From NCBI GenBank assembly GCA_017630215.1, contig JAGBVR010000011.1, positions 1-64,000 of the forward strand: a stretch of 64,000 nt of DNA, read 5' to 3'. Every line of letters starts with the position of its first letter. The stretch's first letter is position 1. Positions 9,619 to 15,934 of this stretch are shown piece by piece. The translations under genes and the position numbers were made by a program. The notes below the pieces were generated by a model. It ran no database searches and had not been told where the DNA came from. It saw only the letters and a list, made by a program, of their open reading frames with translations. This DNA is from Bacteroidales bacterium (GTDB taxonomy: Bacteria > Bacteroidota > Bacteroidia > Bacteroidales > UBA932).

Positions 9619-10026
9619 TTAGGCAGATATCCACACAGGACGAGGGTCATCTTCATCCACGACCTTGATTATCCATTCCGATCCCTCGCTGTCCTTGCCT
9701 TCCCCTGTACCCTTCATTGCAGCTTCCTTCTGTCCTTCCTTTACAATGGACCTCAGGTAGTCGGCAGTAGGGAAATCCTTGCTGTGGACTATGAGATTTG
9801 ACTGTACACTCTCATATCTGTCAATGATTCCATTAATAAGATCAATCGCTCCTTGGCCATAAGGCACCCAGGCGTGCTGTGATATGAATCCTTCCAGTTC
9901 GATCTGGTCAAGCGTCACCAGCAGATGCACCAGCGATTGGGTGTCATCCGGATCTGAACCTCCTATATCAGACATGACTATGACTCTGGTCTGGGCAGAA
10001 CCCGATATGAAGACTGTCAAAAGATT
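9619..10026 (-). pseudogene. DUF1593 protein, N-terminal part, truncated at both ends
   Basis: This frame encodes RVIVMSDIGGSDPDDTQS, the Asp-rich metal and substrate motif of the nucleoside-hydrolase-like fold, and runs to DPRPVWISA before an in-frame TAA. Only the last part of a signal peptide (LLTVFISGSAQ) precedes it. The frame stays open up to 10170, but there it crosses unrelated sequence (a terminator copy and a dispersed repeat), so the original start codon is lost. The gene is thus broken twice: its promoter and start were deleted, and a stop sits in mid-domain. Confidence 0.7.
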
Positions 10027-10124
10027 GTTCCGTCCATGAAATAAGGTATTCCCGTGGACAGCTTGCTGCAATTGATGGCACCGGCCAGAAAAAGGGGCGT
10101 CTTTATGGCCGCAAAGGTGATAAC

Positions 10125-10154
10125 AAAAAAGAGACACCCCCGAAAGGATGTCTC
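10125..10154 (-). terminator. Terminator hairpin, minus-strand copy of a three-copy element
   Basis: On the minus strand this reads GAGACATCCTTTCGGGGG then TGTCTC and a run of T. It is the inverted copy of the hairpins at 11010-11038 and 11661-11690. It would end a transcript coming from the GGGtGRT fragment at 10210-10386. Confidence 0.7.
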
Positions 10155-10171
10155 CGTAAATATTTGGCAAT

Positions 10172-10200
10172 GAGATTCCTCGGCTACGCTCGGAATGACA
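10172..10200. repeat. Possible dispersed REP-like repeat
   Basis: The stretch GATTCCTCGGCTACGCTCGG and the following AATGACA resembles short intergenic repeats scattered through many Bacteroidales genomes. Only one copy is present in this window, so the call rests on recollection of such repeats and should be checked by genome-wide counting. Confidence 0.35.
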
Positions 10201-10209
10201 TTGACCAGA

Positions 10210-10386
10210 TTACTTATTCAGTGCAGTAGCAACGTCAACCGCACAAGCAACTGTACAACCTACCATTGGGTTGTTACCGATGCCGAGGAATCCCATCATC
10301 TCAACGTGTGCTGGAACTGATGAAGAACCTGCGAACTGTGCGTCAGAGTGCATACGACCCATAGTGTCGGTCATACCGAAATTGTA
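10210..10386 (-). pseudogene. C-terminal fragment of a GGGtGRT-family protein
   Basis: The last 59 codons read FGMTDTMGRMHSDAQFAGSS and continue to MVGCTVACAVDVATALNK and a stop. This matches the conserved C-terminus I know from GGGtGRT proteins, which are full-length proteins of about 330 residues. The frame continues 16 codons upstream (to 10434) into unrelated sequence with no further match. About 80% of the gene is missing. The sequence of the remaining part is intact, so the truncation looks fairly recent, unlike the copies at 10852 and 8656. Confidence 0.7.
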
Positions 10387-10546
10387 CGATTTTTTTGCTA
10401 GCCGGTACAAAGATAGGCCATGACCCAAGCTCATTAGGAGCAGGCTAATGAGTCTAGTGAATTTTGGAGCAGAAATGCACTAGATACCCCTGAATTCCAG
10501 GGCATCAAGAGCATTTTCATAGGGAAAGTGCACTAGATACTATATG

Positions 10547-10581
10547 AAAAAAGACTCCCGGAGCAATTCCAAGAGTCTTTA
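10547..10581 (-). terminator. Terminator of the small Cys-rich gene
   Basis: The inverted repeat AAAGACTC / GAGTCTTT (10550-10557 and 10573-10580) is followed by a T run when read on the minus strand. It lies 12 bp after the stop of the 10593-10787 gene. Just upstream, the 12-mer TGCACTAGATAC occurs twice (about 10485 and 10529). Confidence 0.65.
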
Positions 10582-10592
10582 ATCATATGCGA

Positions 10593-10787
10593 TTATCGAG
10601 TCTGACGATATTGTCCGTGGGCACCACATTTAGGGCATCCTCTATTCAGACTCGGCAGAACATACTTATAATAACAATGATGGCACACAGTCATACCGCA
10701 TTTTGGACACTGGTAATAAACTGTACAATTGCAGGCTCCACTTGATGTACCTGGGCAATTGCGGCCATAGCATTTATCGCATGTCAT
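10593..10787 (-). CDS. Small Cys-rich putative zinc-ribbon protein
   Basis: This 64-residue product begins MTCDKCYGRNC and contains CxxC-type pairs (CDKC, CPKC, CHHC, CPKC) plus isolated Cys and His. This is the pattern of a small zinc-binding protein. The frame is open upstream to 11000, but that part crosses the antisense GGGtGRT remnant (10852-10908) and a repeat-like stretch, so I place the start at 10787. A terminator follows it. The gene sits in debris and has no evident native promoter, so it may itself be a remnant. Function unknown. Confidence 0.45.
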   Translation of the reverse strand: MTCDKCYGRNCPGTSSGACNCTVYYQCPKCGMTVCHHCYYKYVLPSLNRGCPKCGAHGQYRQTR

Positions 10788-10851
10788 AGGGCGGTATCTT
10801 ACTTGCTGACGGCAGTCGCCACGTCCACAGCCACGGCTACAGTACAACCCT

Positions 10852-10908
10852 ATGGTAGGTTGTACTGTAGCTTGTGCGGTTGACGTTGCTACTGCGCTTA
10901 ATAAGTAA
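10852..10908 (+). pseudogene. 18-codon GGGtGRT C-terminal remnant, inverted relative to 10210 copy
   Basis: On the + strand this reads MVGCTVACAVDVATALNK and a TAA stop. That is the same C-terminal peptide as the fragment at 10210-10386, with several silent base changes. It therefore forms an inverted repeat of about 57 bp with that copy, about 590 bp apart. As there, a copy of the GAGACATCC...TGTCTC terminator lies downstream (11010). Confidence 0.7.
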
Positions 10909-11009
10909 CCGACGACAAACCGAGTGCAATCAAGCTTGCTTGTTTTGCCGAGGTGCGAAGGAGGAAAACTAACGAAGTTTGTTAACCGAGTAAATCTCAA
11001 TACTTTATA

Positions 11010-11038
11010 GAGACATCCTTTCGAGGGTGTCTCTTTTT
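11010..11038 (+). terminator. Terminator hairpin, second copy
   Basis: GAGACATCC, loop TTTCGA, then GGGTGTCTC and a T run: a 9-bp stem with one G-U pair. The 29-bp sequence is identical to that at 11661-11689, so the gene at 11130-11651 lies between direct repeats. Confidence 0.75.
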
Positions 11039-11098
11039 GTTTACCTTTCCAGCTTGCGCAGTTGTCTGCATCTTATAGGAAAATTTAAAAAAAGAATT

Positions 11099-11106
11099 TA
11101 CCTTTG
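11099..11106 (+). promoter_or_regulatory. Bacteroidetes -7 promoter box
   Basis: TACCTTTG fits the TAnnTTTG -7 consensus and lies 23 bp before the start codon of the 11130 gene. No clear -33 TTG at the usual distance was seen. Confidence 0.6.
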
Positions 11107-11129
11107 CTTGAACTCTAAAATGTTTAACT

Positions 11130-11651
11130 ATGAAAAGAATTTTACTTATTGCAGCCATGTTGTTTGCATCGGCTCTTTATGCTTCTGCTGAATATAGCAG
11201 ATATTATGTCACCGAAACTGTCACAGGTCGTGATGGCATGTATTGCATTCGTATAGACTGGGATGAAAAACTTTACGAATTGGAGGGTGATGGTAATGAA
11301 GGCGAAATCAGGAATTTGAAAGAGGATGGTAATAAGCGTGCTTTTGATGTTTATTTCGATGAGGGATATGGTACCAAGAAGAAGGTGTTGTCAGTCGTCT
11401 TTATAACAGAGGGCAAGGATACATTCACGATTACAACGATAACTCCTTCAAATGAAAAATCTGTTTATAAATGCTCCTCGAAAGATCCTTATGGACATGA
11501 CGATTCGGGATCATCTTTTATAGAGGGAAAGATTGGTGAAAAAGCAAATGCACTTAAGAATGCTATCGGAAAAGGTATCAACAAGGGTATCGATGCAATG
11601 AAGCAGAAAAAGGAAGCAAAGAAAGAAGCTAAGGAAAACAGTAACAAGTAA
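11130..11651 (+). CDS. Small secreted protein of unknown function
   Basis: This 173-residue product has a type I signal peptide (MKRILLIAAMLFASALYASA, cleavage likely before Glu21). A beta-rich middle part follows, and the last 40 residues form a charged, Lys/Ala-rich helix (KKEAKKEAKE). It is probably periplasmic. I do not recognise a family. It has its own -7 box (11099) and its own terminator (11661). Identical terminator copies on both sides would allow deletion or duplication of the whole unit by recombination. Confidence 0.7.
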   Translation: MKRILLIAAMLFASALYASAEYSRYYVTETVTGRDGMYCIRIDWDEKLYELEGDGNEGEIRNLKEDGNKRAFDVYFDEGYGTKKKVLSVVFITEGKDTFTITTITPSNEKSVYKCSSKDPYGHDDSGSSFIEGKIGEKANALKNAIGKGINKGIDAMKQKKEAKKEAKENSNK

Positions 11652-11660
11652 TAGATTATG

Positions 11661-11690
11661 GAGACATCCTTTCGAGGGTGTCTCTTTTTT
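11661..11690 (+). terminator. Terminator hairpin, third copy
   Basis: The same hairpin as at 11010, followed by TTTTTT, 9 bp after the stop of the 11130-11651 gene. Confidence 0.8.
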
Positions 11691-11703
11691 GTGCCACCTC
11701 CGC

Positions 11704-11833
11704 GTCCAGAAAAACAGCCCTTTTTCTGGACGGAGCACTCAGTTTACCCTTCACATCCATAAAAAGGCCCTGTTTTATGGACAGCACCAGGAATTTCATC
11801 ACTCTGTCCATAAAAACGCCCATTTTTATGGAT
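11704..11833. repeat. Three consecutive A/T-stem palindromes
   Basis: There are three hairpins about 50 bp apart: GTCCAGAAAAA/TTTTTCTGGAC (11704-11731), TCCATAAAA/TTTTATGGA (11756-11781) and TCCATAAAAA/TTTTTATGGA (11807-11832). The loops are C/G-rich and all contain GCCC. The third is preceded by TCATCACTCTGTCCA, a 15-mer that recurs at about 14336-14350. The stems share the TCCA ends, so this is a repeat family rather than three chance terminators. Function unknown. Confidence 0.6.
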
Positions 11834-12058
11834 AGGACGAAATCGCGCGCCCAATGCGTAACTTATCCGATGGGTTGAATAGCAAGAAGCCTCGCAATTC
11901 TCACGAACAGCAAGGCCCTTACAATAAAAATTAACTAATTAGACTGTCTTATACAAACGTCCCTTTCTATGTGCTGATTGCACATGTATTTCTATTCTTA
12001 ATCAGGTTAAATTAGTTTACCTTAGTTGCAGAATCCAGAACGGCCTGTGCGGCGCTAA

Positions 12059-12175
12059 GAATTTGACGACTTTGTAAATAGATTTCCTTCTGACAAGAAA
12101 ACCGAATTCGATTACAAGCATATTCTCATAAGTCCTCTTACATCAGAAGATTTACAGGCAATATTCAAAGAATAA
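12059..12175 (+). pseudogene. 3' remnant of a paralogue of the 24464-25321 gene
   Basis: Thirty-nine codons in frame, ending EFDYKHILISPLTSEDLQAI then FKE and a stop. These match the C-terminus of the protein at 24464-25321 (SEFDHKHFLLSPLTKEGLQQ then IFRK). Nothing upstream matches the rest of that protein. It lies in a 617-bp stretch (11652-12268) that otherwise holds only a terminator and the palindromes; I see nothing more in 11880-12058. Confidence 0.65.
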
Positions 12176-12268
12176 GATATTATGGCTCAATTATTGATAT
12201 GGGCGCTTGACAATGCTCGGGGATTCTTAGGGTGATCTTCATAATTCAAGAATGAATATCTGCAATAT

Positions 12269-12976
12269 ATGGCGAGGAAAAGATTAAATTTATACAGAGA
12301 CAAAACTCCGGATGCTCCGGTAAGCAATCTGACGATATTGGGTTATGCGCTACCTTCAATAGGTATATTCCTTCTGTTGACGGTGCTTATTGCAGATCCA
12401 TTTATTGGTTTATTGAGCATATTGCAATATGCGTGGTGGCTGGTCCTGATCCTGATCATTTCCGCACCCATTGTCTTCTTCAGGTCTTTGAAGAAAGGGG
12501 GCATCCTTAGAAGGACTGTACTCCGCCTTTCGGCCATCAATCTTATCGTGCTGATGCTGTTTTTATTTGTGAGGATGCCTGCATATACTTGTGATGCCGT
12601 AGAGATGGCAAGGCATTATGACCGGAAATCTGAACAGTTTGACGAATTGGTGACATATGCCTATTCTGCATCTTTCCAACAGAAACCGGCCAAGCTCAAA
12701 AGACTTCTCAGAAAAACCGGATGCAGATCCATTGATACTTCAGACCCGGAATATTGTGAATTGGAATACAAGCATGTCTGTTTCGATTCATACAGTTATA
12801 GGATATATCGGGCGCCGATGTCTGATGAAGCTGTCAAGGAATATTCAGAGCAGTATGAATTTATTCCGCATAACAGCAGAATGGTAATGAAGTATAGCGG
12901 AGGTGCTACAAGCGAGCTGGGATTCCCATATTCACAACGTGAAAGATACTATAAGAAATATCCGAGATCCGAATAA
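12269..12976 (+). CDS. Membrane protein of unknown function
   Basis: This 235-residue protein has three hydrophobic segments in its first half (about 23-45, 52-71 and 88-104). A soluble C-terminal domain rich in Tyr and charged residues follows (CELEYKHVCFDSYSYRIY). No motif or family is recognised. It stands alone on the + strand, tail to tail with the SUFU-like gene that ends at 13037. With the following small membrane-protein genes it forms an accessory cluster in which SUFU-like and similar immunity-type families recur. Confidence 0.65.
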   Translation: MARKRLNLYRDKTPDAPVSNLTILGYALPSIGIFLLLTVLIADPFIGLLSILQYAWWLVLILIISAPIVFFRSLKKGGILRRTVLRLSAINLIVLMLFLFVRMPAYTCDAVEMARHYDRKSEQFDELVTYAYSASFQQKPAKLKRLLRKTGCRSIDTSDPEYCELEYKHVCFDSYSYRIYRAPMSDEAVKEYSEQYEFIPHNSRMVMKYSGGATSELGFPYSQRERYYKKYPRSE

Positions 12977-13036
12977 GTGAATTCCAATAGGCAGAGCGGT
13001 TTGAGTGTATGATAATGTTATTCCTGTCTTTCCTTG

Positions 13037-14248
13037 TTAAGATTTCATTCTGTTGAGGAACACCTCCATGACGTCACAGTTTTCGGAATAGATCTTATCA
13101 ATAAGGTCGGAGGTACTGGTCTCTTTCTTATAGTCGAGCTCTTCAGAAGTAAGAGTATGAATCAAATAAAAGCTGACACTCTTGCCACTTGACAAGTCTG
13201 CATATCGCATCGTGTCGAAATCAGGGGCAGGGCAGGTAAGCAATACGCTGTTATACGGTCTGTCTTCAGTCAGTAATTTTCCTTCTCCTGGACCTATTGT
13301 ATGCCCGTAACCAAGCCAGGATTCAGTCCATATAGGCAATCTGGCGGTGTCTTTCAGCATTCTGAACGGCCAATAATACCTTTCGTCCTTGAGGGATACG
13401 TCATCTAATTTCCAATCCGCGGGTAAGTAAACGACATATTCAGCCCTATCCGGCAGGCCATAAGTAATGCGGGTCTCATCACCAATGTTCATTGGACAGG
13501 CTCCAGCTCCAATGGTGCATAAAGTTATATAATTTCGGTCTTCCGAGGCAGGAATCATTGCAATGTCCAGATGCACGTCAGGTGAAACGATTTCATGAAG
13601 CACATTCTCGAATGCACCGAAATGCTCTGAGATATAATCTTCAATCTCCTTTTCCTCATTCTCGGAATACAGCATCAATCCGGCCTTTTCCTCCGGATTC
13701 TTCAATGCTTCAGCCCAAAGGTAAGCTATCTGATCTTTGAATCTCAGTGCATCTTCGACCATAATATAAATGAGCCGGCCTCCGTCCTGTATGTCTTTCC
13801 TGTCTTTAATCTGGACGGATATGAAATCGGAGTAGAATCTGACAGCTTCAATATCTATCCATCTTGGATTTGAAACCGTTATGTATCTTCCGCATTCGTC
13901 ATAGGTCGCCACCTGTGTGACTCCATCTTTGCTGATGACCGGAAATATTCCGGATTCCTTGAATGAGCTATATTGCCTGTTCATCAGGAAAAACAGGCTT
14001 CCCTTTAGTATAAGTAAGATTAAAAAGGCAACTAGGAGAATATTGAATTCAGAATGCACCAAATCATATATTGCGGCCGTCACCAAGATGATGGCATAGA
14101 AAATATTTGCTTTTGGAAAAACAAAAAGGTTGTCGTATAAAGCTCTGCCTAGAAACTTCAGCCTGCTCTGAGGTATATCAAACCTGATGTCTTCTTCAAT
14201 CCTTACTCCTTTGACGTAAGGCAATTTTTTGTGAGATAGTTTTTCCAT
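13037..14248 (-). CDS. Membrane-anchored SUFU-like domain protein
   Basis: This 403-residue protein has two membrane segments (about 47-62 and 67-89). A spacer of about 110 residues follows, then a C-terminal domain with the pattern of suppressor-of-fused (SUFU) family proteins: DVHLDIAMIPASEDRNYITL, AEYVVYLPADWKL, WPFRMLKDTARLP and GYGHTIG. Bacterial SUFU proteins are often immunity proteins of polymorphic toxin systems; that role is an inference here. It is a clear paralogue of the 25326-26546 product over its whole length. Unlike that copy, it is not followed by an intact 24464-type gene; only 33-117 bp remnants of that family lie nearby (12059 and 14790). It is divergent from the 14438 gene. 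Confidence 0.7.
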   Translation of the reverse strand: MEKLSHKKLPYVKGVRIEEDIRFDIPQSRLKFLGRALYDNLFVFPKANIFYAIILVTAAIYDLVHSEFNILLVAFLILLILKGSLFFLMNRQYSSFKESGIFPVISKDGVTQVATYDECGRYITVSNPRWIDIEAVRFYSDFISVQIKDRKDIQDGGRLIYIMVEDALRFKDQIAYLWAEALKNPEEKAGLMLYSENEEKEIEDYISEHFGAFENVLHEIVSPDVHLDIAMIPASEDRNYITLCTIGAGACPMNIGDETRITYGLPDRAEYVVYLPADWKLDDVSLKDERYYWPFRMLKDTARLPIWTESWLGYGHTIGPGEGKLLTEDRPYNSVLLTCPAPDFDTMRYADLSSGKSVSFYLIHTLTSEELDYKKETSTSDLIDKIYSENCDVMEVFLNRMKS

Positions 14249-14413
14249 GACTGATCTTTGCTGAATCTTAATATTGATCTTCTATACGCTTCTCCAAATT
14301 TAGGGAGACTTTTCAAGATAAGCAACAAAAGTTTTCATCACTCTGTCCAAGAACAGCTCTGTTCCGCGTGATGGGTGCAATACTGATGTCATTGCAGTTA
14401 GGATAAATATGTG

Positions 14414-14421
14414 TAAATTTG
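14414..14421 (+). promoter_or_regulatory. Bacteroidetes -7 promoter box
   Basis: TAAATTTG fits TAnnTTTG. The ATG at 14423 lies only 1 bp behind it, so transcription would start after that ATG and translation must use a later one (14438 or 14474). Confidence 0.55.
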
Positions 14422-14437
14422 CATGGATAATTCTGTT

Positions 14438-14782
14438 ATGGAGAAGAAACATAAAAAGAAAAATACACTCCCGATGGAGAAGGCTTCTGGTTATGGGTTG
14501 ATTTTCATATTGACTCTACTGGTTTTGTGGATCACTTTAGCGATTACATCGCATTCTGGAAGTAAGTATTCTGGAAAGACATACGGGGAGGTTACTGATA
14601 TTTTCTTTGTGATGCCAAACATGTCAGGACGCTGGGATAGGAAGAGCGAAGTTTCTTTTTCCGTTAACGGGCAGACATATAAAATACACGTTGATGGTCC
14701 GGCGTCAATTCAAATAGGTGACAGTTGTAAAGTGAAATATCGTCCCAAGAGGCCAGTCGATGCGTTTGTTGAATGGTATTGA
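14438..14782 (+). CDS. Small membrane protein, DUF3592-like
   Basis: The product has about 114 residues: a Lys-rich N-terminus, one membrane helix (LIFILTLLVLWITLAI) and a soluble domain with GEVTDIFFV and VSFSVNGQTYKI. This is the G-x-V-x ... V-x-Y/F-x-V-x-G-x-x-Y pattern of DUF3592-type membrane proteins. ATG 14438 is preferred over 14423 because a -7 box ends at 14421. No function is known. It begins a + strand set of three membrane proteins (14438, 14860, 15396). Confidence 0.5.
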   Translation: MEKKHKKKNTLPMEKASGYGLIFILTLLVLWITLAITSHSGSKYSGKTYGEVTDIFFVMPNMSGRWDRKSEVSFSVNGQTYKIHVDGPASIQIGDSCKVKYRPKRPVDAFVEWY

Positions 14783-14789
14783 TGTCAAA

Positions 14790-14822
14790 TCAGAAGAGTG
14801 ACAGGCAATATTCAAAGACTAA
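14790..14822 (+). pseudogene. 33-bp remnant of the 24464-type gene 3' end
   Basis: These 33 bases match the last 33 bases of the remnant at 12059-12175 at 28 positions, including the CAGGCAATATTCAAAGA core and the final TAA. An in-frame TGA interrupts it. It is another worn copy of the same gene end. Confidence 0.5.
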
Positions 14823-14859
14823 TGCAGAATAAGAGTTATATGCTTAAAAGATAAATACT

Positions 14860-15381
14860 TTGGTGGTGAAAAAGATCAAGAAAAGTGATAAGCCTGTAGT
14901 CTTTACAGGACGCAAGGGAGCGATATGGGGAATCGTGCTTACCTTGGTCCTGGCTGCGGTGATTGCCTGTTGCTTTACTGCTCCTTTCGAACCTGAGGGA
15001 GCGTGGCTCAGATGGCCCTTGGGGATTCTCTTTTTATTGACGGGGCTTTGGTTCCTGTTCTTTTCATATGCCAATCTGAATGCCCGTGTCATTCTGACAA
15101 AGGAATCCATTTCCATGACCGGAGCTGTGCGTGATTTTGAGGAAGGATTGTTTGCCGATTCCAAGGTCGCGCTGAAACAACTTTTTCAGGTGAACCGTCA
15201 AGTGGAGTTGAAATGGTCTGAAATCGAAAAGATTCAAAGACCTGGCAAACGTCTGGGATTGTACTTCTATACAAAGTCAGGCCAACGTTACCTTCTCGAT
15301 GCATTTTTCTTTGATATTAAGTTCATGCCTGCACTCAAAAGGTATATGAAATACGAGACTGTTTACAACAAGTGGTGGTAA
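14860..15381 (+). CDS. Membrane protein with PH-like C-terminal domain
   Basis: This product of about 173 residues has two membrane segments (about 24-44 and 53-71). A soluble part follows with NARVILTKESISMTG, LKWSEIEKIQRPGKR and LGLYFYTKSGQRYLLD, a pattern like bacterial PH (bPH) domains. The start is TTG 14860 or GTG 14863/14866; no ATG fits. The stop overlaps a frame that leads into the next gene, so the two are probably co-transcribed. Function unknown. Confidence 0.55.
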   Translation: MVVKKIKKSDKPVVFTGRKGAIWGIVLTLVLAAVIACCFTAPFEPEGAWLRWPLGILFLLTGLWFLFFSYANLNARVILTKESISMTGAVRDFEEGLFADSKVALKQLFQVNRQVELKWSEIEKIQRPGKRLGLYFYTKSGQRYLLDAFFFDIKFMPALKRYMKYETVYNKWW

Positions 15382-15395
15382 AATATAACAGAAAT

Positions 15396-15800
15396 ATGAT
15401 AATGGAAGAGTCTAAATCAATCAGGGTACGCGGCGCGTTACGTGCGGCTGAAGCGGCAGTACTGTTCTCGGGAGCTTTTGTAGAACTGTTACTTTTAATA
15501 ATTGACAAGGAAATACTTCCTGTTTTTGCTATACTCATAAGTGCCTGTATGGCATCTCTATGCTTCTTTTCATGGCGCTCGGCGAAATACTTTTTAAGCA
15601 AACTTGATAAAGTGACGGCCCAGGATCTCATATTCGTTTTTGTCAAGCTGTCAATCTTAGTAGCAGTAATATTGTTTGTCGATCCTTTACGAGAATTTCT
15701 GGCAGATCTTGTCTGGATGACTTCTGCGCTCATAATCACTTTCATCCTTCAGCTGGCGGGGCTATGTGTGGGGTATTTTACCGGTCGGAGTTCCAAGTGA
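15396..15800 (+). CDS. Small four-helix membrane protein
   Basis: This product of about 134 residues has four hydrophobic segments (about 15-35, 38-58, 75-95 and 102-125) and short charged loops. The frame is open from 15372, but that start overlaps the upstream gene; ATG 15396 (or 15402) follows it cleanly. No family is recognised. A strong hairpin at 15848 ends the unit. Confidence 0.55.
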   Translation: MIMEESKSIRVRGALRAAEAAVLFSGAFVELLLLIIDKEILPVFAILISACMASLCFFSWRSAKYFLSKLDKVTAQDLIFVFVKLSILVAVILFVDPLREFLADLVWMTSALIITFILQLAGLCVGYFTGRSSK

Positions 15801-15847
15801 TTGTAAAAATAAAGAGTTTCTGATATTCTGATTTTCCGGCATAATAA

Positions 15848-15884
15848 AAAAGTCTGTCACATGCTGATGATGTGGCAGACTTTT
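15848..15884. terminator. Bidirectional terminator between convergent genes
   Basis: A 15-bp stem AAAAGTCTGTCACAT / ATGTGGCAGACTTTT with one mismatch and A and T runs on both flanks. It serves the + gene ending at 15800 and the - gene ending at 15935. Confidence 0.85.
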
Positions 15885-15934
15885 CTGATAGTCTTAAAGT
15901 ACGTAATCGTACCGTAGATTTGAGATGCATATCT

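Noticed and set aside
10788-11000. Upstream extension of the Cys-rich frame (135 residues in total)
   Set aside because: The extension is antisense to the GGGtGRT remnant and crosses repeat-like sequence; only the last 64 codons look like protein.
12269-15800. Polymorphic toxin locus
   Set aside because: SUFU-like protein and small membrane proteins are present, but no RHS, LXG or other toxin carrier gene was found.
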